The notes beneath the pieces are model-generated. The model saw only the letters and a program-made list of their open reading frames with translations, was not told the origin of the DNA and did not search any database. Shown one piece after another: positions 15,432-24,204 of a stretch of DNA of 64,000 nt. This DNA is from Gemmatimonadaceae bacterium (GTDB lineage: Bacteria > Gemmatimonadota > Gemmatimonadetes > Gemmatimonadales > Gemmatimonadaceae), in contig DASXKV010000004.1 in the NCBI GenBank assembly GCA_036496605.1, positions 1-64,000 of the forward strand. The letters run 5' to 3'. The position numbers and the translations under genes are program-made. Within the stretch, counting starts at the first letter, position 1; the number at the start of each line of letters is the position of its first letter.

Positions 15432-17845
15432 AGGCCGACGTTCACCCGAAGCTGGATGTTGCGTGGCCGGCCAACCGAAGCACCGCTGAAAAACGCGCCT
15501 TTCAGCAGGTACTTCTTGTCGAAGACATTCTCGATGTAGAGCTCGGGCCTGACGACCGAGCTCCCCGCTACGAGCGAGTATCCCGCGCTGAAATTGAAGA
15601 TCGTGCTCGCCGGCACGTGGATGCCACGGTTGAAGTCGAACAGGCCCGTGCCGTAGCTACAGTCGCAGGAGGCCGGATCGACGCCATTCGTCAGGCCGCT
15701 GCCGTAAATGCCCGTTCCGCTGAAGTACAGTTGACTGAACGAGTATGTCCCGCTGGCAACAAGCGATAGTCGCTGATCGTGATCGAGGTCGAAGGTCCCT
15801 GACGGCGGTGTCACGGGAAAGAAGCCGCCTGTGATCGCCCCTGAACCGTATGCGTGGTTCAGTGCGGCATTCACATACGCTGAAAACGGTCCCTGCGGTC
15901 GGTATTCGATGACGCTCTCGATGCCCGTGATCTTCACCCGCTCAATGTTCACGGACGTCACGATTGCCGACCCGGGCACGGTGTTGTCGTCAATGCCCGG
16001 CTTCGAGTCTTTGTAATAGGCGGACAGCTTGAAATTCATTCCCGCCGGCAGCCGCTGAACGAGCCCGAGCTCGTAGAAGTTGTCACGCTCGGGGAGGGTC
16101 GGTGATGTCGCGGTGTCTCCCTGCGCTACGCTCGTAATGGCACGCAGATCTTCGACGTTCGTCGGCATGAACAGTCGGCCGTAATACGCATACAGTGTCG
16201 TCGACGGCGAGGGGAAGAAGTTGAGACGAATGCGTGGACTCACCTGGCTCTGTGTGCCGGCAAAGGGAGCATTGTGCGCGTCGTAGCGCACACCCGTGCG
16301 GAGCTCGAACTGCTCGATGGGTGAATACGCCGTTTGTGCGTAGACGCCCGCGTCCCAACCTTTGAGCCCAGATCTCGAAGAGGGCCCGTTGTTTCCATTC
16401 GCGTCGGTCGTGACGAAATCCTCGTGACCATTCGTCGTCGACGTTTGTGTTCCGACCTTGAACTCGAGGTCGTGACCTGGATGCGTCGTGTAATCGAGCT
16501 TGAGGCCGAACGTGTTGAATTGCCGATTCTCGGCCACGTTGTATTGGTTGGGATCGGGATAGAAGACAAACTGCGGCGTATCGTGCGCACCCGGCACGTA
16601 GTCGAGCGTTCCATGACGATAGAAGAGCCCGGCGAAGAGATCAGCGTTATTTGATTGGCTTTGCGACGTCGATCCGAACTGATGTCGCCAGCCCAGGTTC
16701 GCAAAGCTGTTGACGTCGGTCTGGTGGTCATCGAGCAACGTGTTCCCGCTCGTGTCGTATGGCACCTGGAAGCGCGTGCGGGACGAGCTCAGGTCCAGGC
16801 TCAACGCGTCGTGTGTGCTTGGCGTGAACTGGATCTTGCCGAAGCCGAAATAATCGGTGCCCTGGTTGTGAAAATTCTCAATCTTGTCACTGGATGGATC
16901 GAGTATCACCGGCTCGACGCGCATGTCGCTGAACTGCCGAGCGCCCGAGACATAGAACCCCCAGGGCCCGGTGTTCGTGCTCATGCTCAACGATTGGCCG
17001 TTGAACCCACGATCGCCCGCCGTGCTCGAGCCGTAAGTTCCCAAGTACGTGCCCAGATCGCTATGAAAGCCGCCGGCGGGAATCTTCGTCGTGACGTTCA
17101 CGATCGCCGCGTTCTTGTTGCCGTACTCGGCGTCCCAGCCGCCCGTCTGAAAGTTGATCTGGTTGACGATCTCCGGGTCGAAGAGCTCGTTGAGACTTCC
17201 TGAAATTCCGGAGGGGACCGGAACGCCGTCCACGTAGTACGTGTACTCGGCGTGTTGGCCGCGGATGTGGACTTCCCCCGTCGGCGCGCGCGCCGCGCCC
17301 GCGATACTCAGCTGCAGGATCTGCGACGTCGTGTTCGTGGGAGCGCCGTGATATTCGTTCTGTTGAAATACCTGGTTACCCGTACGCGTATCGACCGCGA
17401 TCGGAACCGAGGCCGTGACCCTGACCGTGGACAGGTTCACCGCCGCGGGCACGAGATGGAAGTCGACGTTCGTGACGTCGCCGCCGCTTGCCGGCACGGT
17501 CACGGTGCGAGCGAGCGGTCGAAAACCAATCATGCGCGCCGACACGACGTAGCTGCCGGCGCCCAGGTTGTGCACGGTGTAGCGGCCGAACCCGTCAGTT
17601 TGAGTGTTGACGATGAGGTTTCCGCTCTGGCTGACGCTCACTTCCGCCGATTGCAATGGCTGTCCGCTGGTGCTGTCGCTAATCGTACCGGTGATGTCAC
17701 CGGCGGCCAGCGGTCGTTCGTGAGGAAGTGCAGATGCAGATGCTCTGAGCGCGGCGCCGAACACGAATGCGAGGACCAACACGATCGTCGAGTAACGCGT
17801 TGAATGCGTGGCGTGGTTGCGGCCCACTTCGGATTCAGTAAACAT
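15428..17845 (-). CDS. TonB-dependent outer-membrane receptor with carboxypeptidase-like N-domain
   Basis: The 805-residue protein has a signal peptide (near IVLVLAFVFGAALRASASA), then a carboxypeptidase-regulatory-like beta sandwich (GTISDSTSGQPLQSAEVSVS to GSYVVSARMIGFRPL). A plug domain (near residues 140-250, with VHIRGQHAEYTYYVDGVPV) and a large barrel follow. Such receptors import large or scarce nutrients with TonB energy; the substrate is unknown. It ends RVNVGL rather than in an aromatic residue, and its TAA lies within the terminal inverted repeat of the adjacent element, suggesting that one or a few C-terminal residues were replaced. No SusD partner is adjacent. Confidence 0.88.
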   Translation of the reverse strand: MFTESEVGRNHATHSTRYSTIVLVLAFVFGAALRASASALPHERPLAAGDITGTISDSTSGQPLQSAEVSVSQSGNLIVNTQTDGFGRYTVHNLGAGSYVVSARMIGFRPLARTVTVPASGGDVTNVDFHLVPAAVNLSTVRVTASVPIAVDTRTGNQVFQQNEYHGAPTNTTSQILQLSIAGAARAPTGEVHIRGQHAEYTYYVDGVPVPSGISGSLNELFDPEIVNQINFQTGGWDAEYGNKNAAIVNVTTKIPAGGFHSDLGTYLGTYGSSTAGDRGFNGQSLSMSTNTGPWGFYVSGARQFSDMRVEPVILDPSSDKIENFHNQGTDYFGFGKIQFTPSTHDALSLDLSSSRTRFQVPYDTSGNTLLDDHQTDVNSFANLGWRHQFGSTSQSQSNNADLFAGLFYRHGTLDYVPGAHDTPQFVFYPDPNQYNVAENRQFNTFGLKLDYTTHPGHDLEFKVGTQTSTTNGHEDFVTTDANGNNGPSSRSGLKGWDAGVYAQTAYSPIEQFELRTGVRYDAHNAPFAGTQSQVSPRIRLNFFPSPSTTLYAYYGRLFMPTNVEDLRAITSVAQGDTATSPTLPERDNFYELGLVQRLPAGMNFKLSAYYKDSKPGIDDNTVPGSAIVTSVNIERVKITGIESVIEYRPQGPFSAYVNAALNHAYGSGAITGGFFPVTPPSGTFDLDHDQRLSLVASGTYSFSQLYFSGTGIYGSGLTNGVDPASCDCSYGTGLFDFNRGIHVPASTIFNFSAGYSLVAGSSVVRPELYIENVFDKKYLLKGAFFSGASVGRPRNIQLRVNVGL

Positions 17846-18038
17846 GATTGCGTGTTTGTGCGGGTTCCGTGGAACGACTATGAGACCGTCGTCACCGACG
17901 CGTCACGGAGAGGTGGGGCGCGCCACGTCGGCTCCCGTGCAGGTTACGCGGCCTGTGGACACCGTGCATCGACTTTCCTATGAATGGTTTTGCCAACGAC
18001 ACGAGTGGGCCATGCGACTGCATGAACGCGATTGACCG

Positions 18039-18848
18039 ATGGTGACGACTCCTTTCCCACACATCTCACCCGTCGTCATTCAGATCGGGCCGCTCGCGGT
18101 GCGTTGGTATGGACTGATGTACGCGGCGGGCTATACGGTCGGCTTCTTTCTCGCGCGTCGTCGCATCCGCACGGGACGCACGTCGCTAACAACGAGCGCG
18201 CTCGATTCGCTGATCGGCTATCTGGTTATCGGCATGCTCATCGGCGCGCGACTGACCTACGTGCTGATCTACGACTTCAGCGAGTACGCCGCTCACCCGC
18301 TGGAGATCTTCGCGCTCTGGCGCGGTGGGCTTTCATTTCACGGCGCCATTGCTGGGATGGTCGTGGCCTGCGCGTTGTTCGCGCATCGGCGCAAGATCGC
18401 GTTGCTCGAAATCACCGATCTGGTCGCCGTGTGCGGCGCGCCGGGGCTCTTCTTCGGACGGTTAGGCAACTTCATCAACGCGGAGCTCTATGGCCGACCG
18501 GCGAATCTGCCATGGGCGATGGTCTTTCCAACCGATCCACTCGCCGTGCCGCGCCACCCATCGCAGCTGTATGAAGCGTTCGGCGAAGGTGCAGTGCTCG
18601 GCTTGTTCCTCTGGTGGATCGATGGCGTGGCCAGGAAGCATGGTGTGTATCGCGCCGGCTTCGACACGTCGGTCTTTCTGATCGCCTACGGAGTCATTCG
18701 CTTCCTCATCGAGTTCACCCGGCAACCCGACGTCCAACTCGGGTTCGTGCTCGGACCGTTCAGCATGGGCCAACTGCTCTGCGCGCTCATGATCGTGGTC
18801 GGCCTGGTGCTGCTCACGATGACTCGACGGCGGCCCGTCGCCGCCTAA
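18039..18848 (+). CDS. lgt: prolipoprotein diacylglyceryl transferase
   Basis: Lgt moves a diacylglyceryl group from phosphatidylglycerol to the lipobox cysteine of prelipoproteins in the inner membrane. The 269-residue protein has the expected seven or so membrane segments, the LSFHGAIAGM segment with the essential histidine, the Lgt signature GRLGNFINAELYGR, and RHPSQLYEA. The window encodes several predicted lipoproteins that need this enzyme. The stop codon sits in a CCTAACG word. It is convergent with the LytTR regulator gene, with 14 bases between the stops. Confidence 0.95.
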   Translation: MVTTPFPHISPVVIQIGPLAVRWYGLMYAAGYTVGFFLARRRIRTGRTSLTTSALDSLIGYLVIGMLIGARLTYVLIYDFSEYAAHPLEIFALWRGGLSFHGAIAGMVVACALFAHRRKIALLEITDLVAVCGAPGLFFGRLGNFINAELYGRPANLPWAMVFPTDPLAVPRHPSQLYEAFGEGAVLGLFLWWIDGVARKHGVYRAGFDTSVFLIAYGVIRFLIEFTRQPDVQLGFVLGPFSMGQLLCALMIVVGLVLLTMTRRRPVAA

Positions 18849-18862
18849 CGGTGACGTGATTC

Positions 18863-19642
18863 CTACAGGCGGAACAACTGCTCACGGAGCACGCGCGAAC
18901 GCAGGCGGCTCACCTGGTGCAGTTGACCATTGTCGAGGAGAAGCGTGTACGTGCCGCCCGGCATCGGTGTGACGCGCTGAATCGACGTCACGCCCACGAT
19001 CGTTCCGCGAGACACACGAACAAACTGCGCCGGATCGAGGCGCGCTTCGAGGTCCTTGAGCCGATACGTAATCGTGAAACGCTCGTTGGCGCGCGTTTGT
19101 AAGTGCAGCAGCTCGCCGTCGGCGACGATCGACACGATCTGATCGACCGGAACGAGGAAGATGTCTTCCTTCTTTCGGACGGGAATGCGGCGCAGGAGCG
19201 TCGTTGGCGCGTGCGCGGCGTAATCGCTGGCGGCCGCGCGGACGCGATCCGCGTCCGCCGGATTGCTCTCCGCTCGCTCGAGACGTTCGTGGGCGCGATT
19301 GATCGCTTGGCGCAATCGAGCGGCTTCGACCGGCTTGAGCAAGTAGTCAACCGCATTCATCTCGAAGGCGCGTACCGCGTATTCGTCGTACGCCGTGACG
19401 AACGCGATGAGCGGCAAGCGATCGCGGCGCACCAGCCGCGCGACCCCGAGGCCGTCGACTTCCGGCATCTGCAGATCGAGCAGCGCGAGGTCCGGATGGA
19501 GGCGTTCGATCAGCTCGATCGCTTCCGCTCCATTCGCCGCCTCGCCGACGACCTCGACGTCGTCGTAGTGGCGCAACAACGATGTCAGGAAGGAGCGTGC
19601 AGGGCGCTCGTCGTCAGCGACGACGACGCGGAGAATCGTCAT
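18863..19642 (-). CDS. LytTR-type response regulator
   Basis: The start at 19642 overlaps the kinase stop (ATGA), so the pair is coupled. The 259-residue protein has a receiver domain with acidic DDE near residue 10, phospho-acceptor Asp in LALLDLQMP, and Lys in DYLLKPVEA. A LytTR DNA-binding domain follows (IPVRKKEDIFLVPVDQIVSI, then FVRVSRGTIV, and the C-terminal VSRLRSRVLREQLF). With the upstream 5TM-like kinase it forms a LytS/LytR-like two-component system. Targets may include the exported-protein genes divergent at 21641 and 22687; this is inference from position. Confidence 0.9.
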   Translation of the reverse strand: MTILRVVVADDERPARSFLTSLLRHYDDVEVVGEAANGAEAIELIERLHPDLALLDLQMPEVDGLGVARLVRRDRLPLIAFVTAYDEYAVRAFEMNAVDYLLKPVEAARLRQAINRAHERLERAESNPADADRVRAAASDYAAHAPTTLLRRIPVRKKEDIFLVPVDQIVSIVADGELLHLQTRANERFTITYRLKDLEARLDPAQFVRVSRGTIVGVTSIQRVTPMPGGTYTLLLDNGQLHQVSRLRSRVLREQLFRL

Positions 19643-21543
19643 GACGCGTTCACGACTGCCGGCCGCCAGTTCACGTTCAGGCGGAGCTCGACGAGCGTTC
19701 CGCCACCATCTGCACCCGTTATGCGCAAGCGGCCCGAATCGCCGTAATAGCGAAGCAACCGGCTCTCGACGTTTTCCAGTCCCACGCCGCGGCGGTACAT
19801 TCGCGAACGTGGCTCGCTCCTCATCCCCGCGCCGTTGTCGTGCACACTGAGGCACAGCGCCTCGCCACCGCCCGGCAGCTCCTCGATGCGCGCGCGAATC
19901 GAGATCGTGCCACCGCCTCGCAGCGGCGAGATACCGTGCTTGACGGCGTTCTCGACGATCGGCTGCAGAATGAGCGGCGGCACGAGAAGCTCGCCGAGTG
20001 CATCCGGAACATCGCGCGCGAGGCGGAGACGTTCCTCGAATCGCGTCTGTTCGATCGCGAGATAGGCGTCGACGAGTTGGAGCTCCTCACGCAGCGTCAC
20101 GAAATCACTGGTACGGCGGAGAACGGCACGCAGCAACGACGTGAGCTGATAGAGTGTTTCGATCGCGCGCGACGGCGAGGTCGTGATCAGATGGCCGACC
20201 GTCGTGAGGGCATTGAAGAGGAAGTGGGGGTTGAGTTGTGCGCGCAGCGCGCGCAGCTCGGCTTCCGTCGCGAGGCGGCGCATGTCTTGCTCTCGCAGAT
20301 CGCGCTCGAAGCGCTCCTCGCTCACCCGGAGCTCGTCGATGCGACGGCCGACGAGCATCGCGGCCGTGTCGAGGAGGGCGATGTCGTCGGACATCAAGCG
20401 CCGGCCGGCACCGAGCGATGCCACCTCGAGGACGTAGCCAGGCGCGTCGTTCGTTGGCACGAGCACCTGCGCGCCGCGCGGGCCAGTCGCTGTTGCCACG
20501 GTGCCGGCGTGCAGCCCCTCTGCCTTCTCCGGCGCCTCACGCCAGCCCACGGTGCCCGCAACGAGCGCCGATGCGATCTGCCGACAGACGTCGTCGAGTG
20601 CCTCGTTAGGTGCCGACGCCGCTGACAGTGAGCGCGCGATTGCCCGACGCACGGCGCGATAATCCACGCGGTGGAGCATGACGCGATCCACGAAGCGATC
20701 GGTCGAACGGCGCAACACGGGATACAGCAGGGCCGTGGCGATCCAGACGGTCAACAACACGCCCGGCACGCCGATGCGCAGCTCATCAGGATCCCGGTCG
20801 ATCAGCGGCGCAACCAGCGTCACGTACGCGGACATGACGACAGCGACGAGCGCCAATACCGACAACGCGCGCTTGAGAAAGAGATCGGCGAGCGCGAACC
20901 GATAGTCCTGATAAAGAATCACGAGCACCAGCGGGAGCGATGCGTGGTGGCCGATGAGCTCCACCACCCACGAATCGTTCGCCGCCGAGTGGCGGCTCAA
21001 ATGGAGCGCTGATACGGCGAAGGCCGCCAGCGCCACGGCCGTCAGGGCACGCGACGACTCGCGACGGCGCCGCGCCGAGACCGCGAAAAACAGAATGACG
21101 AGCGCGTACCCGAGCGTCAGGAGGAGCAAGCCATTCGAGGACAGCGCGTCGTGCCTAACGACAGAGACGATCTGGAGCACGCCGCCGAGCGCGCTCAGGC
21201 CGTACGCGAAGAGCGCCAGCGGCCGGGGGCCGGGCCGTCGCTGTGGCGACCGTGTCGCCGCGTCGACGACGACGGCCGGCAGGAAGCCGAGCGCCGCGTA
21301 CGCGAGCGCCGAATACCAGGGACTCAACTCGCCCAGGCCAAAGTCATGCGCGCCGAACACGACGAGCGCGCCGGCGTTCCAGATCAAGCCAAGGATGGCA
21401 GCGAGCAGTGGAATGCCGCCGGGCGCGAGCGCCACGCCACGCCGCGCGCCGCGCCAGATCATCACCGCGAGCATGCCATACAACGCAATGCCCGTGGCAA
21501 ATCCGACGAGATGAACGAGCGCGACTAGATCTTGAGCATTCAT
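19639..21543 (-). CDS. LytS-like membrane sensor histidine kinase (His_kinase/PF06580 type)
   Basis: The start at 21543 (MNAQDLVALVHLVGF) is preferred over 21693. The 634-residue protein starts with about eight to ten membrane segments. It continues with a GAF-like region (VGWREAPEKAEG to DTAAMLVGRRIDELRVSEER) and the PF06580 block RAQLNPHFLFNALTTVGHLI with the phospho-accepting His. It ends in an ATPase domain (LVPPLILQPIVENAVKHGIS as N-box, DNGAGM, GVGLENVESRLLRYYG). It phosphorylates the co-encoded LytTR regulator. The signal is unknown. Confidence 0.9.
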   Translation of the reverse strand: MNAQDLVALVHLVGFATGIALYGMLAVMIWRGARRGVALAPGGIPLLAAILGLIWNAGALVVFGAHDFGLGELSPWYSALAYAALGFLPAVVVDAATRSPQRRPGPRPLALFAYGLSALGGVLQIVSVVRHDALSSNGLLLLTLGYALVILFFAVSARRRRESSRALTAVALAAFAVSALHLSRHSAANDSWVVELIGHHASLPLVLVILYQDYRFALADLFLKRALSVLALVAVVMSAYVTLVAPLIDRDPDELRIGVPGVLLTVWIATALLYPVLRRSTDRFVDRVMLHRVDYRAVRRAIARSLSAASAPNEALDDVCRQIASALVAGTVGWREAPEKAEGLHAGTVATATGPRGAQVLVPTNDAPGYVLEVASLGAGRRLMSDDIALLDTAAMLVGRRIDELRVSEERFERDLREQDMRRLATEAELRALRAQLNPHFLFNALTTVGHLITTSPSRAIETLYQLTSLLRAVLRRTSDFVTLREELQLVDAYLAIEQTRFEERLRLARDVPDALGELLVPPLILQPIVENAVKHGISPLRGGGTISIRARIEELPGGGEALCLSVHDNGAGMRSEPRSRMYRRGVGLENVESRLLRYYGDSGRLRITGADGGGTLVELRLNVNWRPAVVNAS

Positions 21544-21640
21544 TAGTGTGACCCTATCACGACACCGTGTGTCGTATGCTGAGTGTATGCGAACACTCGT
21601 CGATTGCAATTCGACTCGCGCAGACGGGAGCGGAGAACCG

Positions 21641-22684
21641 ATGAATGGATTGAAATTGCCAACGACTGGCTCACGACGGTCTGCGAGCGTCATTTCGACG
21701 GGCCTCGCGCTCTGCTTCGCGGCGACCGTACCCCACGTCGCAGTCGCTCAAACCGAATTCTACAACCTAGATTCGAACAGGCCACTTCGTGTCGAGGACG
21801 CGTTGCCGACGCCACGCCGTTCGTTGGACATCCAGCTCGCACCGCTGCGTCTCGATGAGCTCAGCGGAGGAACCCGCCGCTGGCGGTCCGATCCCAAGCT
21901 CTCGTATGGGATCGCACCGCAGACGGAGCTCGAGGTCCGGGCACCAGTGCTGCTCGTCCAGCCTCGGGGAGGGCAAGCTGCACTCGGTCTCACAAGCTTG
22001 GGAGTCGGAGTACTGCACGCGTTCAATACCGAGACGGCTTTCCTCCCCGCGTTGGCACTCTCGGGAGAGGTGCTGATCCCGATAGGGATGCTGGCGCCAC
22101 CGAACGGCTCGTACGCGATTAAGGCTTTACTCACCAAGACGCTGTCGGTCGCGCGCGTGAGCGTCAACGCGTCATATGGGACGTACAGCGTCGCGCCCGC
22201 GGCTGCCACATCGGCGCAATGCCGATTAGCGCCCCCGGGCGCGCCGGGCTGCAACGGGCAGCCGTCCGTTCCTGATGTGCCGTGTTCGCGTGTGCCAGTG
22301 GCGACGTCGATGCTCGGCGACGCAGCGCGCATGTTCAGCGAGTCGGCGGCCGGCGCGCCGCTGTACTCTACCGCATGCCTAACGTCTAGCGCCGCCGCAC
22401 CGTCGTCGCCGCCATCGCTCGGCGAGCGATGGTTCGCGGGTGCCGCCATCGATCACACCTTCGCGCTCGCGTCGACGCTGGTCGCTGCCGACGTGTTCGC
22501 CGAGCGATTCGTCGGCTTGTCGGCGCTCGTTGATTGGACGGCGGAGCTCGGACTGCGTCGCCAGTGGTCGCCGCGACTCGTGCTGGATCCCGGCGTGGCG
22601 AGACACTTCGCCGGTGCGTTTCCCTCGACCGCGGTCACCCTCGGCGCGACACTCGCCGTCGCCATCGACCGCCACGGGGCCTAA
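21641..22684 (+). CDS. exported outer-membrane barrel protein (transporter-like)
   Basis: The start at 21641 follows GGAG/GGAGAAC; the frame is open from 21548. The 347-residue product has a signal peptide ending around VPHVAVAQT. Residues from ~40 resemble the PF13557 (phenol-degradation meta-pathway, MetA-like) barrel family: APLRLDELSGG, LSYGIAPQTELEVRAPVLL, and a final strand ending LGATLAVAID. A Cys/Pro-rich loop lies near residues 190-260. It is divergent from the LytS-like kinase and followed after 2 bases by the next lipoprotein gene, so the two are likely co-transcribed. Confidence 0.7.
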   Translation: MNGLKLPTTGSRRSASVISTGLALCFAATVPHVAVAQTEFYNLDSNRPLRVEDALPTPRRSLDIQLAPLRLDELSGGTRRWRSDPKLSYGIAPQTELEVRAPVLLVQPRGGQAALGLTSLGVGVLHAFNTETAFLPALALSGEVLIPIGMLAPPNGSYAIKALLTKTLSVARVSVNASYGTYSVAPAAATSAQCRLAPPGAPGCNGQPSVPDVPCSRVPVATSMLGDAARMFSESAAGAPLYSTACLTSSAAAPSSPPSLGERWFAGAAIDHTFALASTLVAADVFAERFVGLSALVDWTAELGLRRQWSPRLVLDPGVARHFAGAFPSTAVTLGATLAVAIDRHGA

Positions 22685-22686
22685 CG

Positions 22687-23712
22687 ATGCAATCCGGACG
22701 CCGCATCGACCAACGGGCGCTGCGATTGGGCGCGCTCTTGCTGGGTGCATCGAGCGCCGCCTGTGGCTCGTTCGCGCGGGTCCCCGAGCAGACGTACCTC
22801 GGTGCGTCGTACAACTGGACCTACCGCGATCACTTTCCGCACTCCGATCGCCTGTTCAACGCCTTCGACTACGGCCACGCGACGCTGTACGAGCATCTGC
22901 TGCGTGACGAGGGCAGACCTGTGGAGGCCGCGCACGACATCGACGGCCGCGAATTCACATACATCACGACACAACTCCTCGTGCACCCGCCAGACCTGCC
23001 GCTCGAGGAGCACGCCATCGGCCCCACCTACACGACACTCGTCCCCGAGCTCGCGGCGGTTTTCGATTGGACGCACATGCTGCATCGCCAGCTGTACGAC
23101 GTGCTCGCCGATGCACGACTCGATAGCGCGGGCCGCGATGCGCGCGTTGCGCAGCTGCTGCGATACTACAAGAGCCGTCACGACCTTGCGTTGAGCAGTC
23201 ACGCCAAGAGTATGGAGCTGATGGAGGGCGCGTTCTACTCTTTCGTGTTTCGTCAACAGGAGCCGAAGTTCAATGGGCTCTTATGGTCGTACCATTGGTA
23301 CCAGATGGCCGTCTACGATGCACTGCTCGCGGCGAATGACGCGACCGGTCAGCACCAGAATGTCGATGCGGTGACAGCGCGCTTCTGGCAGCTGATCGCT
23401 GACGCGCCGTCGCACATGCCCACGACGATGCCGCTGACGGCTGCCGTCGCGCCGCGATTCGCGTCCCGTTATCCGGAGGCGGCGATCATCTTCGACAATC
23501 TCCACTCGCTCCACGACGTCGTCGCCGACATTCTTGCCTCGCCAAAGGTCGCGTCGCGGGAAAAGCGTCCCGAGATACTGCGCGCGCTCGCGGCGTTCAG
23601 GGATTCCACGACCGAGGTCGTGTCACTGAATGACTGGCGCTCGATGGCGCTCGAAATGGGAGTCGACAGAATGGGAGGCGTCGCGCCAACGCCGGCCGCG
23701 AAGCCGCGTTGA
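22687..23712 (+). CDS. His-rich exported lipoprotein of unknown function
   Basis: The ATG at 22687 follows the preceding stop by 2 bases. The 341-residue product has a lipobox (LLLGASSAAC). The rest is helical with many His and Tyr: NAFDYGHATLYEHLL, FDWTHMLHRQLYDVL, RYYKSRHDLALSSHAKSME and LLWSYHWYQMAVYDALLA. The regular spacing of His on helices suggests a metal- or haem-binding helical bundle, but I recognise no family. It is probably co-transcribed with the barrel gene, so an outer-membrane protein plus lipoprotein pair is likely. Confidence 0.7.
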   Translation: MQSGRRIDQRALRLGALLLGASSAACGSFARVPEQTYLGASYNWTYRDHFPHSDRLFNAFDYGHATLYEHLLRDEGRPVEAAHDIDGREFTYITTQLLVHPPDLPLEEHAIGPTYTTLVPELAAVFDWTHMLHRQLYDVLADARLDSAGRDARVAQLLRYYKSRHDLALSSHAKSMELMEGAFYSFVFRQQEPKFNGLLWSYHWYQMAVYDALLAANDATGQHQNVDAVTARFWQLIADAPSHMPTTMPLTAAVAPRFASRYPEAAIIFDNLHSLHDVVADILASPKVASREKRPEILRALAAFRDSTTEVVSLNDWRSMALEMGVDRMGGVAPTPAAKPR

Positions 23713-23722
23713 CGTGACTAAC

Positions 23723-23783
23723 CGAGGTAGAGGGTAGAGGGTGGCCGGCCACTCTCGACCCTCTACCATCTACCCTCTACTCG
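23723..23783. repeat. heptamer hairpin (GTAGAGG arm / CCTCTAC arm)
   Basis: GTAGAGGGTAGAGGGTGGCC is followed directly by GGCCACTCTCGACCCTCTAC and further CTACC units. It forms a long imperfect hairpin between two convergent genes and could terminate both. The unit is GGGTAGA, shared with several other gaps. Confidence 0.8.
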
Positions 23784-24152
23784 TTAGCTGATCCACGTCC
23801 CCAGCGCGATACCGAGGAGACTGATCAGCAAACCACCGGCGGCGAGTGCTCCGACTCCCGCCGCGACGGCGCGGCCGATGTGGAGAGAGCGGTACGCACC
23901 GAACGATGCTGCCGACGCACTTTGCCGCTCGCGCAGCTCGCGATCGGTGATTCCCCACGCGCCGAAGGCGAGAAAGCACAGCGCTGCACTCGCGACGATG
24001 TGCCAACCACTCGGGCGCCAGATGACCGCGACGATTGTGACGACGAGTCCTACGCCGACATCGAAAGCCAGACGTCCGTCGGAAGCATTCCGCGCGCGAC
24101 CACTCAAGAACTGGACGAGGTTGGGCTCGGAACGCGGAGGTGAGTCCACCAC
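23784..24152 (-). CDS. small integral membrane protein
   Basis: The 122-residue product has three hydrophobic segments (VGVGLVVTIVAVIW, IVASAALCFLAFGAWGI and AAGVGALAAGGLLISLLGIAL), with a charged linker ITDRELRERQSAS between the second and third. No known family. Both ends lie at heptamer repeats: the stop is just before the hairpin at 23723-23783 and the start just after the CT-rich array at 24153. Confidence 0.7.
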   Translation of the reverse strand: MVDSPPRSEPNLVQFLSGRARNASDGRLAFDVGVGLVVTIVAVIWRPSGWHIVASAALCFLAFGAWGITDRELRERQSASAASFGAYRSLHIGRAVAAGVGALAAGGLLISLLGIALGTWIS

Positions 24153-24204
24153 GTCGGAACTCCTCTACCCTCTACCCTCTACCCTCTACCCTCTACCCTC
24201 TGCC
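24153..24204. repeat. CT-rich heptamer array (ACCCTCT)n
   Basis: About six copies of TACCCTC in a row lie upstream of the small membrane protein gene and at the stop of the aminotransferase gene. Unlike the other sites there is no facing G-rich arm in the same gap; the complementary units are in the hairpin at 23723, on the other side of the membrane protein gene. That gene may therefore be enclosed by the two arms. Confidence 0.8.
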